This document shows positions 1 through 11,600 of a stretch of 64,000 nucleotides of DNA, piece by piece. The notes beneath the pieces are model-generated. The model was not told where the DNA came from and did no database searches. It saw only the letters and a program-made list of their open reading frames with translations. Positions within the stretch are counted from its first letter, which is position 1. Each line of letters starts with the position of its first letter. The DNA is from Clonostachys chloroleuca (taxonomy: Eukaryota > Ascomycota > Sordariomycetes > Hypocreales > Bionectriaceae), in contig JBANAY010000003.1 of assembly GCA_037952775.1 (NCBI GenBank), forward strand, positions 24,366,001-24,430,000, read 5' to 3'. Both the position numbers and the translations under genes were made by a program.

Positions 1-3000
1 TCCCGTACAGCGCAGGCCTCCTTGGCGTGCCGTGATCCAGTGTTGGTTCTTCGTGAAAAGATGGCTGCTTCAAGCTTCGTGAATGTGGTCAGCTGCTCTC
101 GCAACTCTTACCCGGCTTGTAGTGACGATCTGTCTCCTTTTCTCCAACCTTTCTAGTCAGCGAGCGAATCATGGACCGTGGTTACCAGCCATGGCTGATG
201 TTAGAGCGTGTGACGAAGCCACCTGTCTTGTGCAATGAAAGAGCTTTGTCTGGCCCCCAAGTGGACCTAGCACGACGCGTCTGCCACATCAACCTCCAGG
301 TATTTGGAATCCTTAAATAGCGCTGTTTCCCCACGCCTCGAGCCGGACACACTCTCTGTTCCGTGCTGCGTCGCCGACTTTCTCTTCGAAACGTGGAATC
401 GCTATTCTAAGCTTCTTCTGTTTGTTCCACTCCGAGGGCACGACAAAGACAGAAAACGAACCTAAACGAAATAAAATCGACGGGTAGACGGACGGAGTGG
501 AAAAGGGACGAACGAACGAACGGGAAAAAAAAAACGGACGAGAAAGAAAGACGGACGGACGGACGGACACGAACGAACGAACGAAAGAATGTTTTTATAA
601 TCGACAGACGAGAAGATCAAGCGGTGTCACAGAAGATGAGGATAATGCGGAGTTGGACCCAGAAGTAAGCGGACTTGACTATTGTACGTCGATTCGTTTT
701 CTACATTGGGGAGGTAATACGAGACAAACAAATTTGTGGGTTTTTGTACGAGGGTCTCGTGAGTTGTCCGATTTCTGTGTCGCTGTTGAGCATCAAGCAT
801 CAAGCATCAAGCATAGGTTGAGTTTAGAGAATGCCTCGGGAAGAACGAGGGGTTTCTGGGAGAAAGACAGTGAGGTCGTTCGGTTTCCCCGTATTGATTG
901 CAGAAGATGAGAATATGGTGGGCATGTTGGGAGGAATGAGACTCGCCGACGTGCAGGAGTACCTGTTATCTGATGTGACATCCCAACTTTGAGCGAGACT
1001 TGGCTTTGAGCCTCCCTTAACGTAGCCAGAATTCCGCTTTTCCAAGCGGAGAGCAGGTCTTGTGTCTCACGTAAGTTTCAAAAGATAGAAGTAAATTGTG
1101 TGTAGGCTTCTCACAGTAGTTCTCTCTGTAACTGGGAGTGTTTGGGGAGGGGATGTGAATGTACAGGTAGGTGACTTGAAAGAGGATTAGAGATTGGAAT
1201 GGGATGAGTCAGTCAGCTTGTTCGAAAAGAGCGAGACGAACGAGGAGAAGCACTTGCCAGCTTCGCCTGATCTGATTAGGCATCCCAGCCTGTCCCGAGC
1301 TTCTGGATGCCCCATGGCAACACAGCATGCTGGTGCATTGCATGCCTGCCTAGTCATTAGCGAGCAGGACCCTCCCCGATTCCTCTCCACTGGCCCCAGT
1401 GCGACATCTACCCCACTAACTGATCTCCTTTCCCGTCCCGTGTTCCTAGATTTAGTTCAGTGGGATGAGTAAGATTCCAAGCATGTGTGAACGTCAGTCG
1501 AATCTTGAGCCAACACTCTTATCATGAGCCGCGACACCACGACGGCTAGATCACCTATAGACTCATCTCGGACAAATATATATCAAATAATATTATATTT
1601 CGGACTTGGGTGTTCGATATTTTCTGTCTGATCTCTGGAAAGACAAGTCTTGGGATGGTCATAACGATATATCTTAGGAGCACACTCACGAAGACCAGAC
1701 CTTGGGTAATTCACCATAATACATATATTGGGGCATCTCGGTGCTGATGCACCTAAATTTCCTTGCGAGTGATAAGAAGTAATTGTGAATTCTATTGATT
1801 TTGCGTTGGCAGGTGATTAAATACAGATACCCAAGCGGCTATTTAAGCACTCCACGTACCATGCATCAAGGGTGCAGGTCAAAAAATGAGCTCAGCGAAT
1901 GATGGCGAGGGGATAAATGGCTAATGTAAAAAGCTACATTACCCATTTAGAGGCCAAAAGTTGTGAAATTGACGCTGTTTGTCGAGATGACAGGTGGAAT
2001 GGCCGTTTTGCGATCGGGACGCAAAAGTCACGATGAATTCAATTGCGCGGCCATTTACAGCACCCTACCTTGCGGGAGGTGACACAACCGATCGGAAATG
2101 CGTTAATCCGGCAGAATGGCGAGTGTGATTTTCTCCTTCAGCGACAGTAAGGAATCCTTGTTTCATTCAAGTTCGGTTTTAGTCATCCTTACTTCAACCT
2201 TGCATCAAGGGAGATAGCATAGCCTAGAAATGCTCACAATTTAGGTATGGTACTACGAAACGGATCTAGCACTGCTCTGGTGGTCCCACCCCTGAACGGA
2301 GTCTGCGGATTCTCCTCCGCAGACCATGGCCCAGTAAGCAGGTGGATAGACATCAGAACCTGTGGCTTTCTTGCCTTTGAGTAGAAGCCGAATTGCGAGG
2401 CCCGTACAAGATACACGAGACATGACAAGCGCGGGGAGGATTGCATACTAAGATACTCCTTCACGGCAGCCCGTAATCCAGCTATAGCCACCATCCTTGG
2501 CGGGCGTCATCCAGCAGGTCGTGAGTCACTGGAAGAAAACTTCCCCCGCGGAAAGTCGCGATTGAAACGTCGGCACGCCCACGTTCTTTTCTCGCGGCGC
2601 GAACGTGATTGATCGAGGCAGGGCCTCGCGTACTGGCTCCTAGCCCATGCAGCTTCAGGCTTGTCTGGCCGCTCTGTTTTGGGACTGACAAGCCTCAGTT
2701 GGCGGCGCATCATCCGTTATACGGCACAAGGCCCTGGACAGAGCCCCGCTCAATGGTCTGGTGTGTGTGGCCCCTCTGGCGCGATGAGGTTGGGCATTGC
2801 AGTTGTGATAACAAGCAAGTCTCCTAATCCCGCCAGCCATCACAAGCCCACTGCCTTGAGACTCCTGTCAAGATAGAACCGCCGCCACGGGAAGGGCTCA
2901 AAAACCAACGTTGTCATAAGATTCTTCGTGGATTCCTCTCTATTCCAGGGTTCTTTGCCATGTCGACAAGCGCCCCCCGCTCCCGTGGAGACATCCCCCG

Positions 3001-3651
3001 AGCAGTGATTTCCGGGACATCTAACGGATGGGGGCGGGTTAAAATCTCAGCATGCAGGGATGCATTGCTGAAGGCTGCCTCCGGGCAGGTTCAGCCCATG
3101 AGATAATCGCATCGCGGCGACTAGCTGGATGGCAAACAGGCACATCCTCGCTAGCAGGCCACCCCGCCGCCTCCATGATCGGACCATCCCGTATTTTGGC
3201 CGCAAGTTCTCGCGATGAGTGAGCTACTACTGGCTCAAGTCGCGTATAATGCCCCGCTGTCGTGTCGAATTCGTCCACCGATGAGACGGCCAAGCAGCGT
3301 TCCTCCCCAACCAATCTCATTACCTGCCAAAAACGCTTCCAAGCATGCCTTGCTGCTGGTCTCTCATGCCCCGGCATAACACTCCGGTTCTTCTGCGCCC
3401 GCTTTTGCCATCGCGAAAGAAACTGGCTGCGTCATTGCGTGCAACCGCGTTAGTGGCGAAGAAGGAACGCGGTTTGGCCTTCTGATGGATGGCGTACCAG
3501 GCCAGGGACGAGTATAAGTTTGGGATGGATGCCCTTTTCCCATTCACCATTGACTCGACCACACTCCCACACCCAACTACCAAACTCCGCTGCTACTATA
3601 ATCGCTCGCCCTTTGAACACATAATTTCTTGCCCCTCTACCTGGGATCACT
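1..3651. other. Long non-coding stretch, probably promoter/5' leader of a gene beyond the left edge
   Basis: No frame here gives a convincing protein: open frames are short, overlap on both strands and have no recognisable motif. Read on the minus strand, about 360-600 is strongly pyrimidine-rich with TCCG and TTCG tandem repeats. Such tracts are common in promoters and long leaders of Aspergillus-type genes, so a leftward gene starting beyond base 1 is my inference. A CATCAAG-type triplication lies near 789-812. Nothing else is supported. Confidence 0.4.
480..595. repeat. Imperfect GACG/GAAC tandem repeat tract (pyrimidine-rich on the minus strand)
   Basis: The plus strand shows runs of GGAC and CGAA tetramers, including (GGAC)4-5 near 552-569 and (CGAA)3-4 near 571-585, with an A9-10 run near 525. 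On the minus strand this is an almost pure C/T tract. It could be a promoter element or part of a long 5' leader of a leftward gene outside the window. The plus-strand frame through it is low-complexity Arg/Glu/Asp/Lys and I do not treat it as a gene. Confidence 0.6.
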
Positions 3652-3834
3652 ATGTCATCTACTGTCTGTATGATGCGTATCTGTCGCAATGACTTGAAGC
3701 GTGACCCTGACGTCGAAGACCCGGATGTCATCGTCGTGATTCCCAAGGGCGCCCCGGAGAATTCCTCGCTCCGTGCCTGGCAAGATCTCAGAATGGGCAT
3801 GCTTGTCGCGAGCCAGGTATTGAATATCAAATGA
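3652..3834 (+). CDS. Doubtful small protein (60 aa)
   Basis: An ATG at 3652 opens a 60-codon frame (starts MSSTVCMMRICRNDLK, ends QVLNIK). It sits behind a C/T-rich leader that resembles fungal 5' leaders, and its C-terminal part has mixed charged and hydrophobic composition. I recognise no family. There is no signal peptide or membrane segment. The last codons contain a possible GT donor, so it might be a first exon, but I found no convincing downstream exon. It may equally be chance. The overlapping opposite-strand frames are no better. Confidence 0.2.
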   Translation: MSSTVCMMRICRNDLKRDPDVEDPDVIVVIPKGAPENSSLRAWQDLRMGMLVASQVLNIK

Positions 3835-4992
3835 GCCTGCCAAGCCCGAGAGGTGGGTTCCGCTGCAGCCCGTCACTTCGCGCATGCATGCTCGAACCAA
3901 ACGGCCATCACAGCTGCGTATAAGACGGGAGCAAGGGATTGAATGCATGTAGCAAGCACCCCAGTTCAAGGTGCTAGCGTCGTGTCCGGGGATCTGGTGT
4001 GTTTCCCTTTTCCCTGTGCCTGGATTGATGGAGGAAGAAGAGGGGATCGAGGGATGGGGCATTGAGAGAAGAGGAAACGAACGTCATCGGATTTACCAAG
4101 CAGGGCTCTCTTCAGTTTATAGATGCTGAATTCAATTCAAAGTTCCCCTACACTCTAACACCATGTTCTCCCAATTAGTTCAATGAGCCACCTCAATCTG
4201 AATCAATCAATGAGCCAGTAGAGACAACCGATGGTATGCGTCTGGGCTGTCGCCCCCGGTTTGGTAAGCCGTCCAGCAAATTGGCGGGCTCTGTTTCAAT
4301 TGGCTGATGCTCACCCAGCATCAGCGTCGTAGAGCCACCCAACTCCATGGGTGCGTTGTCTCCAATTACGTGCTGGATGCCCCTCCATGCCGTGGGAAAT
4401 ATGACCGAAAACGTGGCTGTGCGCGCGCCGGTAATCAAAAAGGAGGTCTGCCTCTTGATGTGGTTTGCGGCCTCATGGCTGTCGAGGGCTTATTGACCGA
4501 GAGAATCAGCATTTCCTGTGTTGGTGTCGCGGGGCGTCAGCTGGCTGTGCGACACTGTATTATTTTTTTGTGCACTTGGGCCACACTCCAGCATCTGTCG
4601 TGAGCATGGAAATCCCAAGGCGAGGGGATGGCCGACATATTTATATCGGGCTCTTCCCTGCGAGAATGCCAGAGATCAGACCCCAAGACAAGCAGACAAG
4701 CAGACGAGGAACCGATTTGATTGCAAGCGCCTCTTCATGGCACCGCGAGCTCGAACCTTTGAGCTGTCTGGCCTCAATCCAGGCCAAGGGCCGCTTTGTG
4801 ACAACAGCGCTAGCCCAAGCCCCTGCCCGACCCCGCTCGAGTCGCTGTCGGCCGCTGAGGCTGGCCAAATGCCAGCGGATACGCCCTGCACCACCCAAGG
4901 TCCGGCCCTAATGCACCCCGTTTTGGGCTCCCTCCACTGAAATGACGCTAACATCACGCCCATGATTAGCTCCCCCGGCTGATTTCAGGAAC
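3835..4992. other. Intergenic, nothing recognised
   Basis: Several overlapping short frames occur on both strands around 4300-4960, but none has a recognisable domain. The simplest reading is the upstream region of the gene starting at 4993. Confidence 0.4.
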
Positions 4993-5933
4993 ATGGATGT
5001 TAAGTCGAGTAAGTGATAGTATCGTTGTATCGCGAGCTCAATAGATCCTCCTAATGCCTCGCTAGAGTACCTTGGCCTGCTCCGTGTGAGCAAGCTCCAG
5101 GCCGGAGACCTCAACTACCACGGCGTACGGGCCTTTTCCGACGTCTTTGCCTTCACACAGGCGTACTATGAGTATGGGCTCAATCAGGACTGGGGTAGAG
5201 TTCAAACCGCCATCATCTCCGGCGACGATGCGACCGTGGAACGTCTGATGGAGGAGCAGGTGGTTGGCAAGGTCTTCTCCACCCGTGAGTCTTATGGCTG
5301 ATACTGTAAAATTGATGTAAAAGATAATGCTGATGATCCTATAGTGAAGCTGGCCCAGCTAAGGCATTTTATGAGCGGTCTTAACAGGATGTGTAGCCGT
5401 GATCTCAAGGTCTTCCTCAACTACCTCAGCTGTGAGGGCGAAAGCGAGGTCCAGTACCCCTGGAATACGAGGGAGTGGAGGGCTCTTAGGAACCCGCGTC
5501 TTTTCGAGGACTGGGCGAGGTCCCTCCTCATGGACAAGGAGGAGATTGGCCGGTTTTTGGTAGGTAGTTCGCAGGACTTTCGCCGTGGTATCGCCCTGGG
5601 TCGACCGGAGCAGACTGACGCGAATAGGGTTTCTTTGTCAAGTTTGTCGATATAAACATTGTCGGGAAGCAGAAAATTGAAGGATACGCGGGCCGGCTTG
5701 TCAACTTCCTCTCGACTGGGGCGAGCCTGGTCGCGAGCATCACTTTTATAGCGCCCTTGGTCGTCCTGGCTTCCGAGGCTTTCATGCGCTGGGTGAATAT
5801 TATCATCATCGTCGCCTCGGTGCTCATATTTCTCGTGTTTCTTATGTGGCTGGGGGTCGATCCGTCGCATATGTTCTTGTACGTCTTGGCTTACACGACC
5901 ATGCTAGTAAACATCAACGTCGGAGGCGCGTAA
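4993..5933 (+). CDS. DUF6594-like fungal membrane protein
   Basis: Four exons join in frame: 4993-5008, 5066-5284, 5345-5559 and 5628-5933, giving about 251 aa. The introns (57, 60 and 68 bp) all have GT-AG ends. The N-terminal two thirds is soluble and helical (starts MDVKSKYLGLLRVSKLQAGD). The last about 80 residues hold closely spaced hydrophobic segments: VASITFIAPLVVLASEAF, then WVNIIIIVASVLIFLVFLMW, then a final YVLAYTTMLVNINVG. This soluble-plus-C-terminal-membrane layout, and the closing AYTTMLV-type motif, resemble fungal DUF6594 proteins, whose function is unknown. That family call is by recollection of the pattern only. It is the last gene before the AT-rich transposon island and may be poorly conserved; the tiny first exon is the least certain part. 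Confidence 0.6.
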
Positions 5934-6574
5934 GGTAGTTCAAGGACGGCGACGCGGTCGATGTCGGGGGTGGCTCGTGGGCCTCGAAGTGGCCGTCTGG
6001 GTGTTGGGCGGTACTCCTGTAATGTCTGGGTTATTAGCCATGGAAATTCAATAGAGTGACGTCCTCTATCTTGAAGAGTTACCTTCCATCTGAATCCCTT
6101 GTGACTGTTCACTAGAGAATGTGGATATCACAAATGGTCGTGGGAGGTCCTAATCCTGAGGCGCTCACAAATACTGGACAAAAGGCGGCCTAAAGCTAAA
6201 TGCGAGTTGAGGGGTAAAGAATCAACATGTGCTCGCGCGTAGCAAGGGTAGGCGTCAATTCTGGAGCCTATTAGGCACGCTGCTCCCACCCCGCTGCTAA
6301 TAACAGACATATTGCGACTTCGGAAGACACCTGTTGTTAACACCGAATTATAAGGCGAGGAAGGACTTTAGTTTCACAGATGTTTGAGGGAGCACAAGGT
6401 ATTAAAACTCATGCCACACCACCTCTGCTGGGGTCAGAAATCAGCTTCGGTCTCGATTGTTCAATTAAGTCTATTAATAGATACTAACTGGTTGGGTAGC
6501 TAGTGGTTCTGTCCAGATCCCTACATTAAACCTGACCACTATATGTCAGTGTAAGTTGTGGATCTGTCTTGCAT
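5934..6574. other. Intergenic between the DUF6594-like gene and the AT-rich island
   Basis: Base composition is normal up to about 6570 and then drops abruptly to almost pure A/T. No gene is seen. Confidence 0.45.
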
Positions 6575-7954
6575 TATTATTTTAATTTAATAAAGTTTTT
6601 ATTTTATATTATTTAAACTATATATTATTTTAAATTATATATCTTAAGTATTTTTATAAATTATAATATAATATTATCCACTAGTACTTAGACTAAACTA
6701 GTAGTTAGACTATTTTCTATTTTTTTTAACTCTCTATCTTTACCTATACTTTATTTAATTAGAAAGAATAATATAGACTAGAAATAAGAGTTAACTAACT
6801 CTTATACTCTATATCTTAGAAAAAGACTCTAAATTAAGCATTTAAAAAACTATATTAATCTATTATATTAGCTAAATAATACTTAATTAATATAAATATA
6901 GCTAGATTATTTAAGTAGATTTTTAATATAGTAATTAGAATCTTAGTAATCTAGAGGAGTAGATTATTATTAAGAGAGTTTTTAATCTAGATTTTTAAGT
7001 ATTTTTACTATATTTTACTATAGTAGAAAATATAGTTAATCTCCTATTATATAATTATAATATAAAATAATATTATATAGTATAACTAATTATATATAAA
7101 TAGATATTAGATTAATATTAAATCTATATTATTCCTAATAAAAATATTCTATAACTATAAGATTAGATAGATCTATAATTATAATATTAGTATTAGTTAA
7201 AGAGAGAGTTTATAATTAAGCAAATAGTTAAAACTAATAATTATAATTAAATATATATATATTTAGTATTCAGTTAGAGCTTTCTATAATTAATTAATTA
7301 AATAAGACTATCTAGATTATTATATAAGCTGAACTAGTTATAGAATAATAAGTTAAAGATTATAATTTTAAAAATAAAGAATAAGTCTAGAGTAAAATTT
7401 TTATTTTTTTTATTTTAGATAGATAGCTAGCCGGACTTTAAATATTCTATAGTAAGATATACTCTACTAACTAAGGGAAACTATATATACTCTTAATACT
7501 ATTATAATAATACCTAGAATATATATATTTATTATATCTAGAATATTTCTCTTTAGAAGATATAATATACTTCTTTTATATTTTAAAATATAAGATATAG
7601 AATATATTAATAGAAAAACTAAATATCTAGATAGTAGAAAATAGAAAAGTCTATTTATAAATCTTTAGATATAGAGGTTTTTAAATATAGTTAGATATAG
7701 TAAATATTATAGTATAATTATAATATATATAAGGAAGAAGAAAAAGACTTACTAGTTAGATAAATAAGATCTTAAGAATAAAATTAATAAAGAGAAAGTA
7801 TAATATTATAAATAAAAGCCTTCTTAATAGATTATACTTATTATATATAGATCTATTCTAAGTCTAGAAATATCTAGAACAATATACTTTTTATATAGTA
7901 CTACTAAAAGTAATTAGAAGTAGAATACTTTTGATACTCTATATAGAATATATA
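6575..7954. repeat. AT-rich RIP-like transposon relic, family unreadable
   Basis: The stretch is almost entirely A and T with very few CA or TG dinucleotides and a great excess of TA, the footprint expected of RIP (CpA to TpA) on repeated DNA. Stops occur densely in every frame and I could not read any retroelement or transposase motif. It lies outside the left LTR of the gypsy element and runs into an inverted LTR fragment, so it is probably part of an older element into which the gypsy element inserted. Confidence 0.6.
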
Positions 7955-8147
7955 TATATATATATTTTATAGGTATAATACTTCTTTAGATAATTATCTA
8001 TATTCTTATTAGAACTAGCTCTATAATATTTATATATTAATAGTAACTTCTATTATATAGCTTATAATAATCTAATTATTTTATTTAGAATAATACTCTA
8101 ATTAGTTATATCCTGATCTACCCTAGACCCTGTTTAGTATAAGTTAC
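7955..8147 (+). repeat. Older inverted LTR fragment (left part), split by the gypsy insertion
   Basis: Read in reverse complement, this stretch aligns over about 190 bp with the left LTR at 8148-8340. Shared blocks include the TCTAGGGTAGAT core and the TAGAGCTAGT block. The two copies therefore form a large inverted repeat centred on 8147/8148. The fragment ends at the duplicated target GTTAC, and its missing tail reappears at 15608-15624 beyond the right LTR. This means a related LTR in the opposite orientation was already present and was cut by the insertion. The outer beginning of this older LTR is not recognisable. Confidence 0.75.
8143..8147. repeat. Target site duplication GTTAC (left)
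   Basis: GTTAC directly abuts the left end (TGTGATAG) of the left LTR and is repeated exactly at 15608-15612 after the right LTR. Five bases is the usual target duplication length for Ty3/gypsy elements. Confidence 0.85.
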
Positions 8148-8525
8148 TGTGATAGTTGGATGACTTATACTGGACGGGGGTCTAGGGTAGATCGGGGTTA
8201 AACTAATCAGAGTATTATTCTGAGTAGTATAATTAGGTTATCTTAGGCTGTATAATATAAGTTACTGTTAATATATGAGTATTATAGAGCTAGTAATAAT
8301 AGATATATAGATAATATTATTAATAACTATCTAGAAGAGTATCTAAGCTATAGAAATAAATATATATATATACTAAGATAATATATATAATATAGAATAT
8401 ATTATTAGTAATTAACTAGTACTATAGTTAATATATAGGATATTAACTATATTATTTAACTATATATAACTATATATAATAACTAAGGATAGTTCTATTA
8501 GGTAATATAGGGGTTATTTATAATA
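8148..8525 (-). repeat. 3' LTR of the gypsy element (378 bp)
   Basis: Direct repeat of 15230-15607, exactly the same length of 378 bp. In the element's orientation (minus strand) the intact consensus end is TGTTACGAAC...; here that inner end has decayed to TATTATAAAT. The outer end is better preserved (TGTGATAGTTGGATGAC). The visible differences between the two copies near the ends are mainly C/T and G/A transitions. A polypurine tract lies immediately inside it. Confidence 0.9.
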
Positions 8526-8530
8526 TAATA

Positions 8531-8539
8531 CCCCCTCCT
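8531..8539 (-). other. Polypurine tract next to the 3' LTR
   Basis: The plus strand reads CCCCCTCCT, so the minus strand reads AGGAGGGGG five bases before the 3' LTR. A purine run at this place is the usual primer for plus-strand DNA synthesis in LTR retroelements and independently supports the minus orientation. It is conspicuous as a G/C-rich island in A/T-rich DNA. Confidence 0.75.
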
Positions 8540-8689
8540 ATTAGTTTTATCCTTAAGACTATATTTAGCAGCCTAGTTAGTATATTACCTAACTTCCTTC
8601 CTTTATTATTTATATTAATACTATATTATCTAATTATATTTTAAAAATAAAAGTATTAAAAACTAAGTTATCTATAATTTATAGGAATA

Positions 8690-9250
8690 CTCTTCTTTTT
8701 ACTATTCTGAATAATCCTTCTATTATACTAGTATATTCTTACTATAAGGGCTAAGGTAAGTATTCTTACTAGATATCTTCTTCGGATTCCTCTTATTATA
8801 TAGAATATATATTATATAGTTAATTATACTATAATATTTAAGGGTTATCTATATAGTAGATCTACTATATTAGGATCTATTATTAGCAGGCTAAAGAGGA
8901 GCTAGATATAGTAGAGGAGGAATTAAAATATATAAGTACTAAAGTATAGTATTTATATAAATAAAAGAAAATATAGTTTAATAAAATAATATAAGTAGTA
9001 TCTTATAGTATTAATAGTATTAAAGAGTTAGAGTAGGTAGAATAAAAGAAGGCAGAGGAGGCAGCCTATAAGACAGCTTCTTCTTCAGTAATTACTCCTT
9101 CTTCTGAGCCTGTATTTTCAGAGATTAAGATTAATCTGGTATTTCTTTAAGAGGGTATAAAATTATCCCCTTCTTAGTTTATTAGGATAAGTATTTCTAG
9201 GCCTAGTAATACTATTAGATAAGCTTCTAGTAGTTCTTTAGGTACCTAAT
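8690..9250 (+). pseudogene. Relic accessory ORF, opposite in sense to gag-pol
   Basis: The plus strand carries a decayed but recognisable coding segment between the 3' LTR and the end of pol. Around 8868-8940 it reads acidic, helical sequence (AKEELDIVEEELKYIST). Around 9024-9090 another charged block appears (ELE*VE*KKAEEAAYKT), and near 9080-9110 a Ser/Thr/Pro stretch (ASSSVITPSSEP). Upstream, near 8690-8860, positions read as Tyr or stop in a spacing compatible with former Cys/Arg/Gln codons. It looks like a coiled-coil protein with a possible Cys-rich N-terminal part. Extra ORFs of this kind are found in some fungal gypsy elements, but I cannot name a family, and the exact limits are uncertain. 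Confidence 0.45.
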
Positions 9251-10739
9251 AGATTCCTAGATATTATTATTATTAGTATATCCCTTCTATTTAATAAAGT
9301 AGAATATTTATCTATTTTTAATTTCTTTTTTTAATATTTTTTCTAGCTTATATTTTTCTTTATAGATTTTAATTAAATAATCTTAATTTAAAGTATTTTC
9401 TAGTACTTTTTTAAGTAATAAAATATAAAAAACTAGGTAAATATATATTATATCTAGTAGTAATAGTTTATAGTTAGTATCTGATTTTTTATTCTTAATC
9501 TTAAATAGTCTAAGTTTTTTATAGTCTAATTTATTACTTAGTTATATTATTATAATATTTTTATAAAATAGATAGACTTTATCTCCCTTCTTTAAAATTA
9601 GTTCCTTTAATTTTATTTTATTATAGTATTTTTTTATTCTTTCTTAGATAAATTCTAATTCTATTTTTATTTCTATATATAATAAATATAATATTTCTTT
9701 TATAAGTATAGTAGTAGATATATCTAGTCTATTAAGTATTTATTAGTTCTAGAATTCCAGTTTATAACTATAGTTTATATATATAGATATAAGCTAGATA
9801 GATTCTTATACTGAACTATTATATATAATTTATACTATAGGTAGTAATTATATCTAATTATTTTATTTATAATTAATATATACTTATAAGTATTATTCTA
9901 ATATTTAGTTTAAATATTCTATTTATCTATTACTCTAGAGATAGTAAACTATTAAAAGCTTATACTTAGTACTTATTTATACTATAAGTAATTACTAAAA
10001 TTTAGAGATAAAAGTTATTTCTCTATCTGAGATTATTTCTTTAGATAGTCTATAGTAACTAACTATATATTATAGGAATTAATATATAAGGTCTTTTATA
10101 AAACTTATTTCTTTATATAGAATAAAATATCTATACTTTATAAGTTTATTAATAATAACTAAGATACTATTATACTATACTTCTATTATAGGTTCTATTA
10201 ATAATAGTAGTTTAATAATATAATTAAAGGATATTAATTACTATAGTTATTCTAGTACTAAAACTAATTTAAGTTCTCTATATAGTTTATATCTTATAGA
10301 TTTAATTTATATATAAGTATTATATTCTGAAACTATAGTTTATATATCTTTTTATAGACTAGGGTAATTATAATATTATCTTATTCTATTAAATATTTTT
10401 TTAACTCCTTAATATTCTAAGAGTAAGTACTTATAAATTTCCTTAATAAGTACTATTCTTATATCTTACTATAGTATCTTTATATCTAGTATAGTATCTA
10501 TTTAGATTTTAGTATATACTATTTCTTTTAGTATAGTACCTAAGGTTTATTATACTAAATATCCTTTATTAGTTATTAAGAATAGTTATTTATTAGTCTT
10601 CAGAATTATTTATTTATACTTAGGTTTTAAGCTAAGAGTATTAGCTCTTCTATTTTCTAATCCTTTTTAATATATAATTTTATAGTTAAACTTAGATAAG
10701 TATTCAGTATAGTATATTTATTATCTATTAAGTTATTAA

Positions 10740-11600
10740 GTTATAGTAAAGTACTAAATATTCTTATAGTCTGTATATATTTTAACCTTATATTATATTC
10801 CTAGGTAGTAGTATTTAAATTCTTTAAATATATATATAATAGCTATAAATTCTTTATTATAGATAGAGTAGTTAAGTTCTATACTATATAGCTTTTTTAA
10901 ATAGAATACTACAGGGTATAGTCTATCTTTATTATCTCTTTAGCTAATTTATATACTAATTATAAAGTCTGAAGTATTAGTTTTAAGTTCTACTTCCTTA
11001 TTTAGATTAAATATCTATAGTATATGTTTATTAATTATATAGAGTTTAATATTAGTAAATACTTACTAATATTTTAAGTTCTATTAAAATTCCTTTTCTT
11101 TCTTTATTAGATTATATAGTAGTATAATAATTTTTCTATAGTTTTTAATAAATTATTAGTAGTAATTAGTAAATCTGAGGAAGGCTTATACTTCTTTAAT
11201 ATTTATTAGTTCCTTCTATTTAGAAACTATAGTAATTTTACTCTTTTCTATTTATATTTTATTAGGTTAAATAGTATATTCTAGAAAGTTAATTTTCTTA
11301 ATATAAAACTAACTTTTCTTAGGTTCTACTAGGAGATTTATATCTTCTAGTTTCTTTAGGACCTTATATATATATTCCTTATATATATCTAGATTATTTA
11401 AGAATATTAAAATATTATTAAGATATATAACTATAAAGATATTAAGATACTCCTAGAATACTTAATTAATTATTTATTAGAATATTATAGATATATTTAT
11501 TAGTCTAAAGGATATAATAAAGTACTTATATAAGCTAAACTTTATTCTAAATACTATTTTCTATTTATTTCCTTCTTTAATTTATATTAAATTATAAGCT
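10740..11600 (-). pseudogene. RIP-mutated reverse transcriptase-RNase H region of the gypsy element
   Basis: On the minus strand, 11414-11425 reads YLNN inside IFIVIYLNNILIFLNNLD. The Ty3/gypsy catalytic box is YLDD or YVDD, so both catalytic aspartates are Asn, as G-to-A RIP of GAY codons predicts. About 11410 down to 11330 continues with KEYIYKVLKKLEDINLLVEP, the usual thumb-like sequence. Further left, about 10985-10740, the RNase H signature is readable: TSDFIISI, PVVFYLKKL, ELNYSIYNKEFIAI and KIYTDYKN. Several stops interrupt it. It is clearly non-functional; the limits given are approximate. Confidence 0.8.

Noticed and set aside
497..910. 137-codon plus-strand frame through the GACG/GAAC repeats
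   Set aside because: Its first third is translated simple repeat (Arg/Glu/Asp/Lys), it has no recognisable domain, and the tract is better explained as a pyrimidine-rich leader on the other strand.
4465..4963. Three overlapping 95-148 codon frames on both strands
   Set aside because: All are in one GC-rich patch, overlap each other in different frames, and none shows a motif, introns or a leader.
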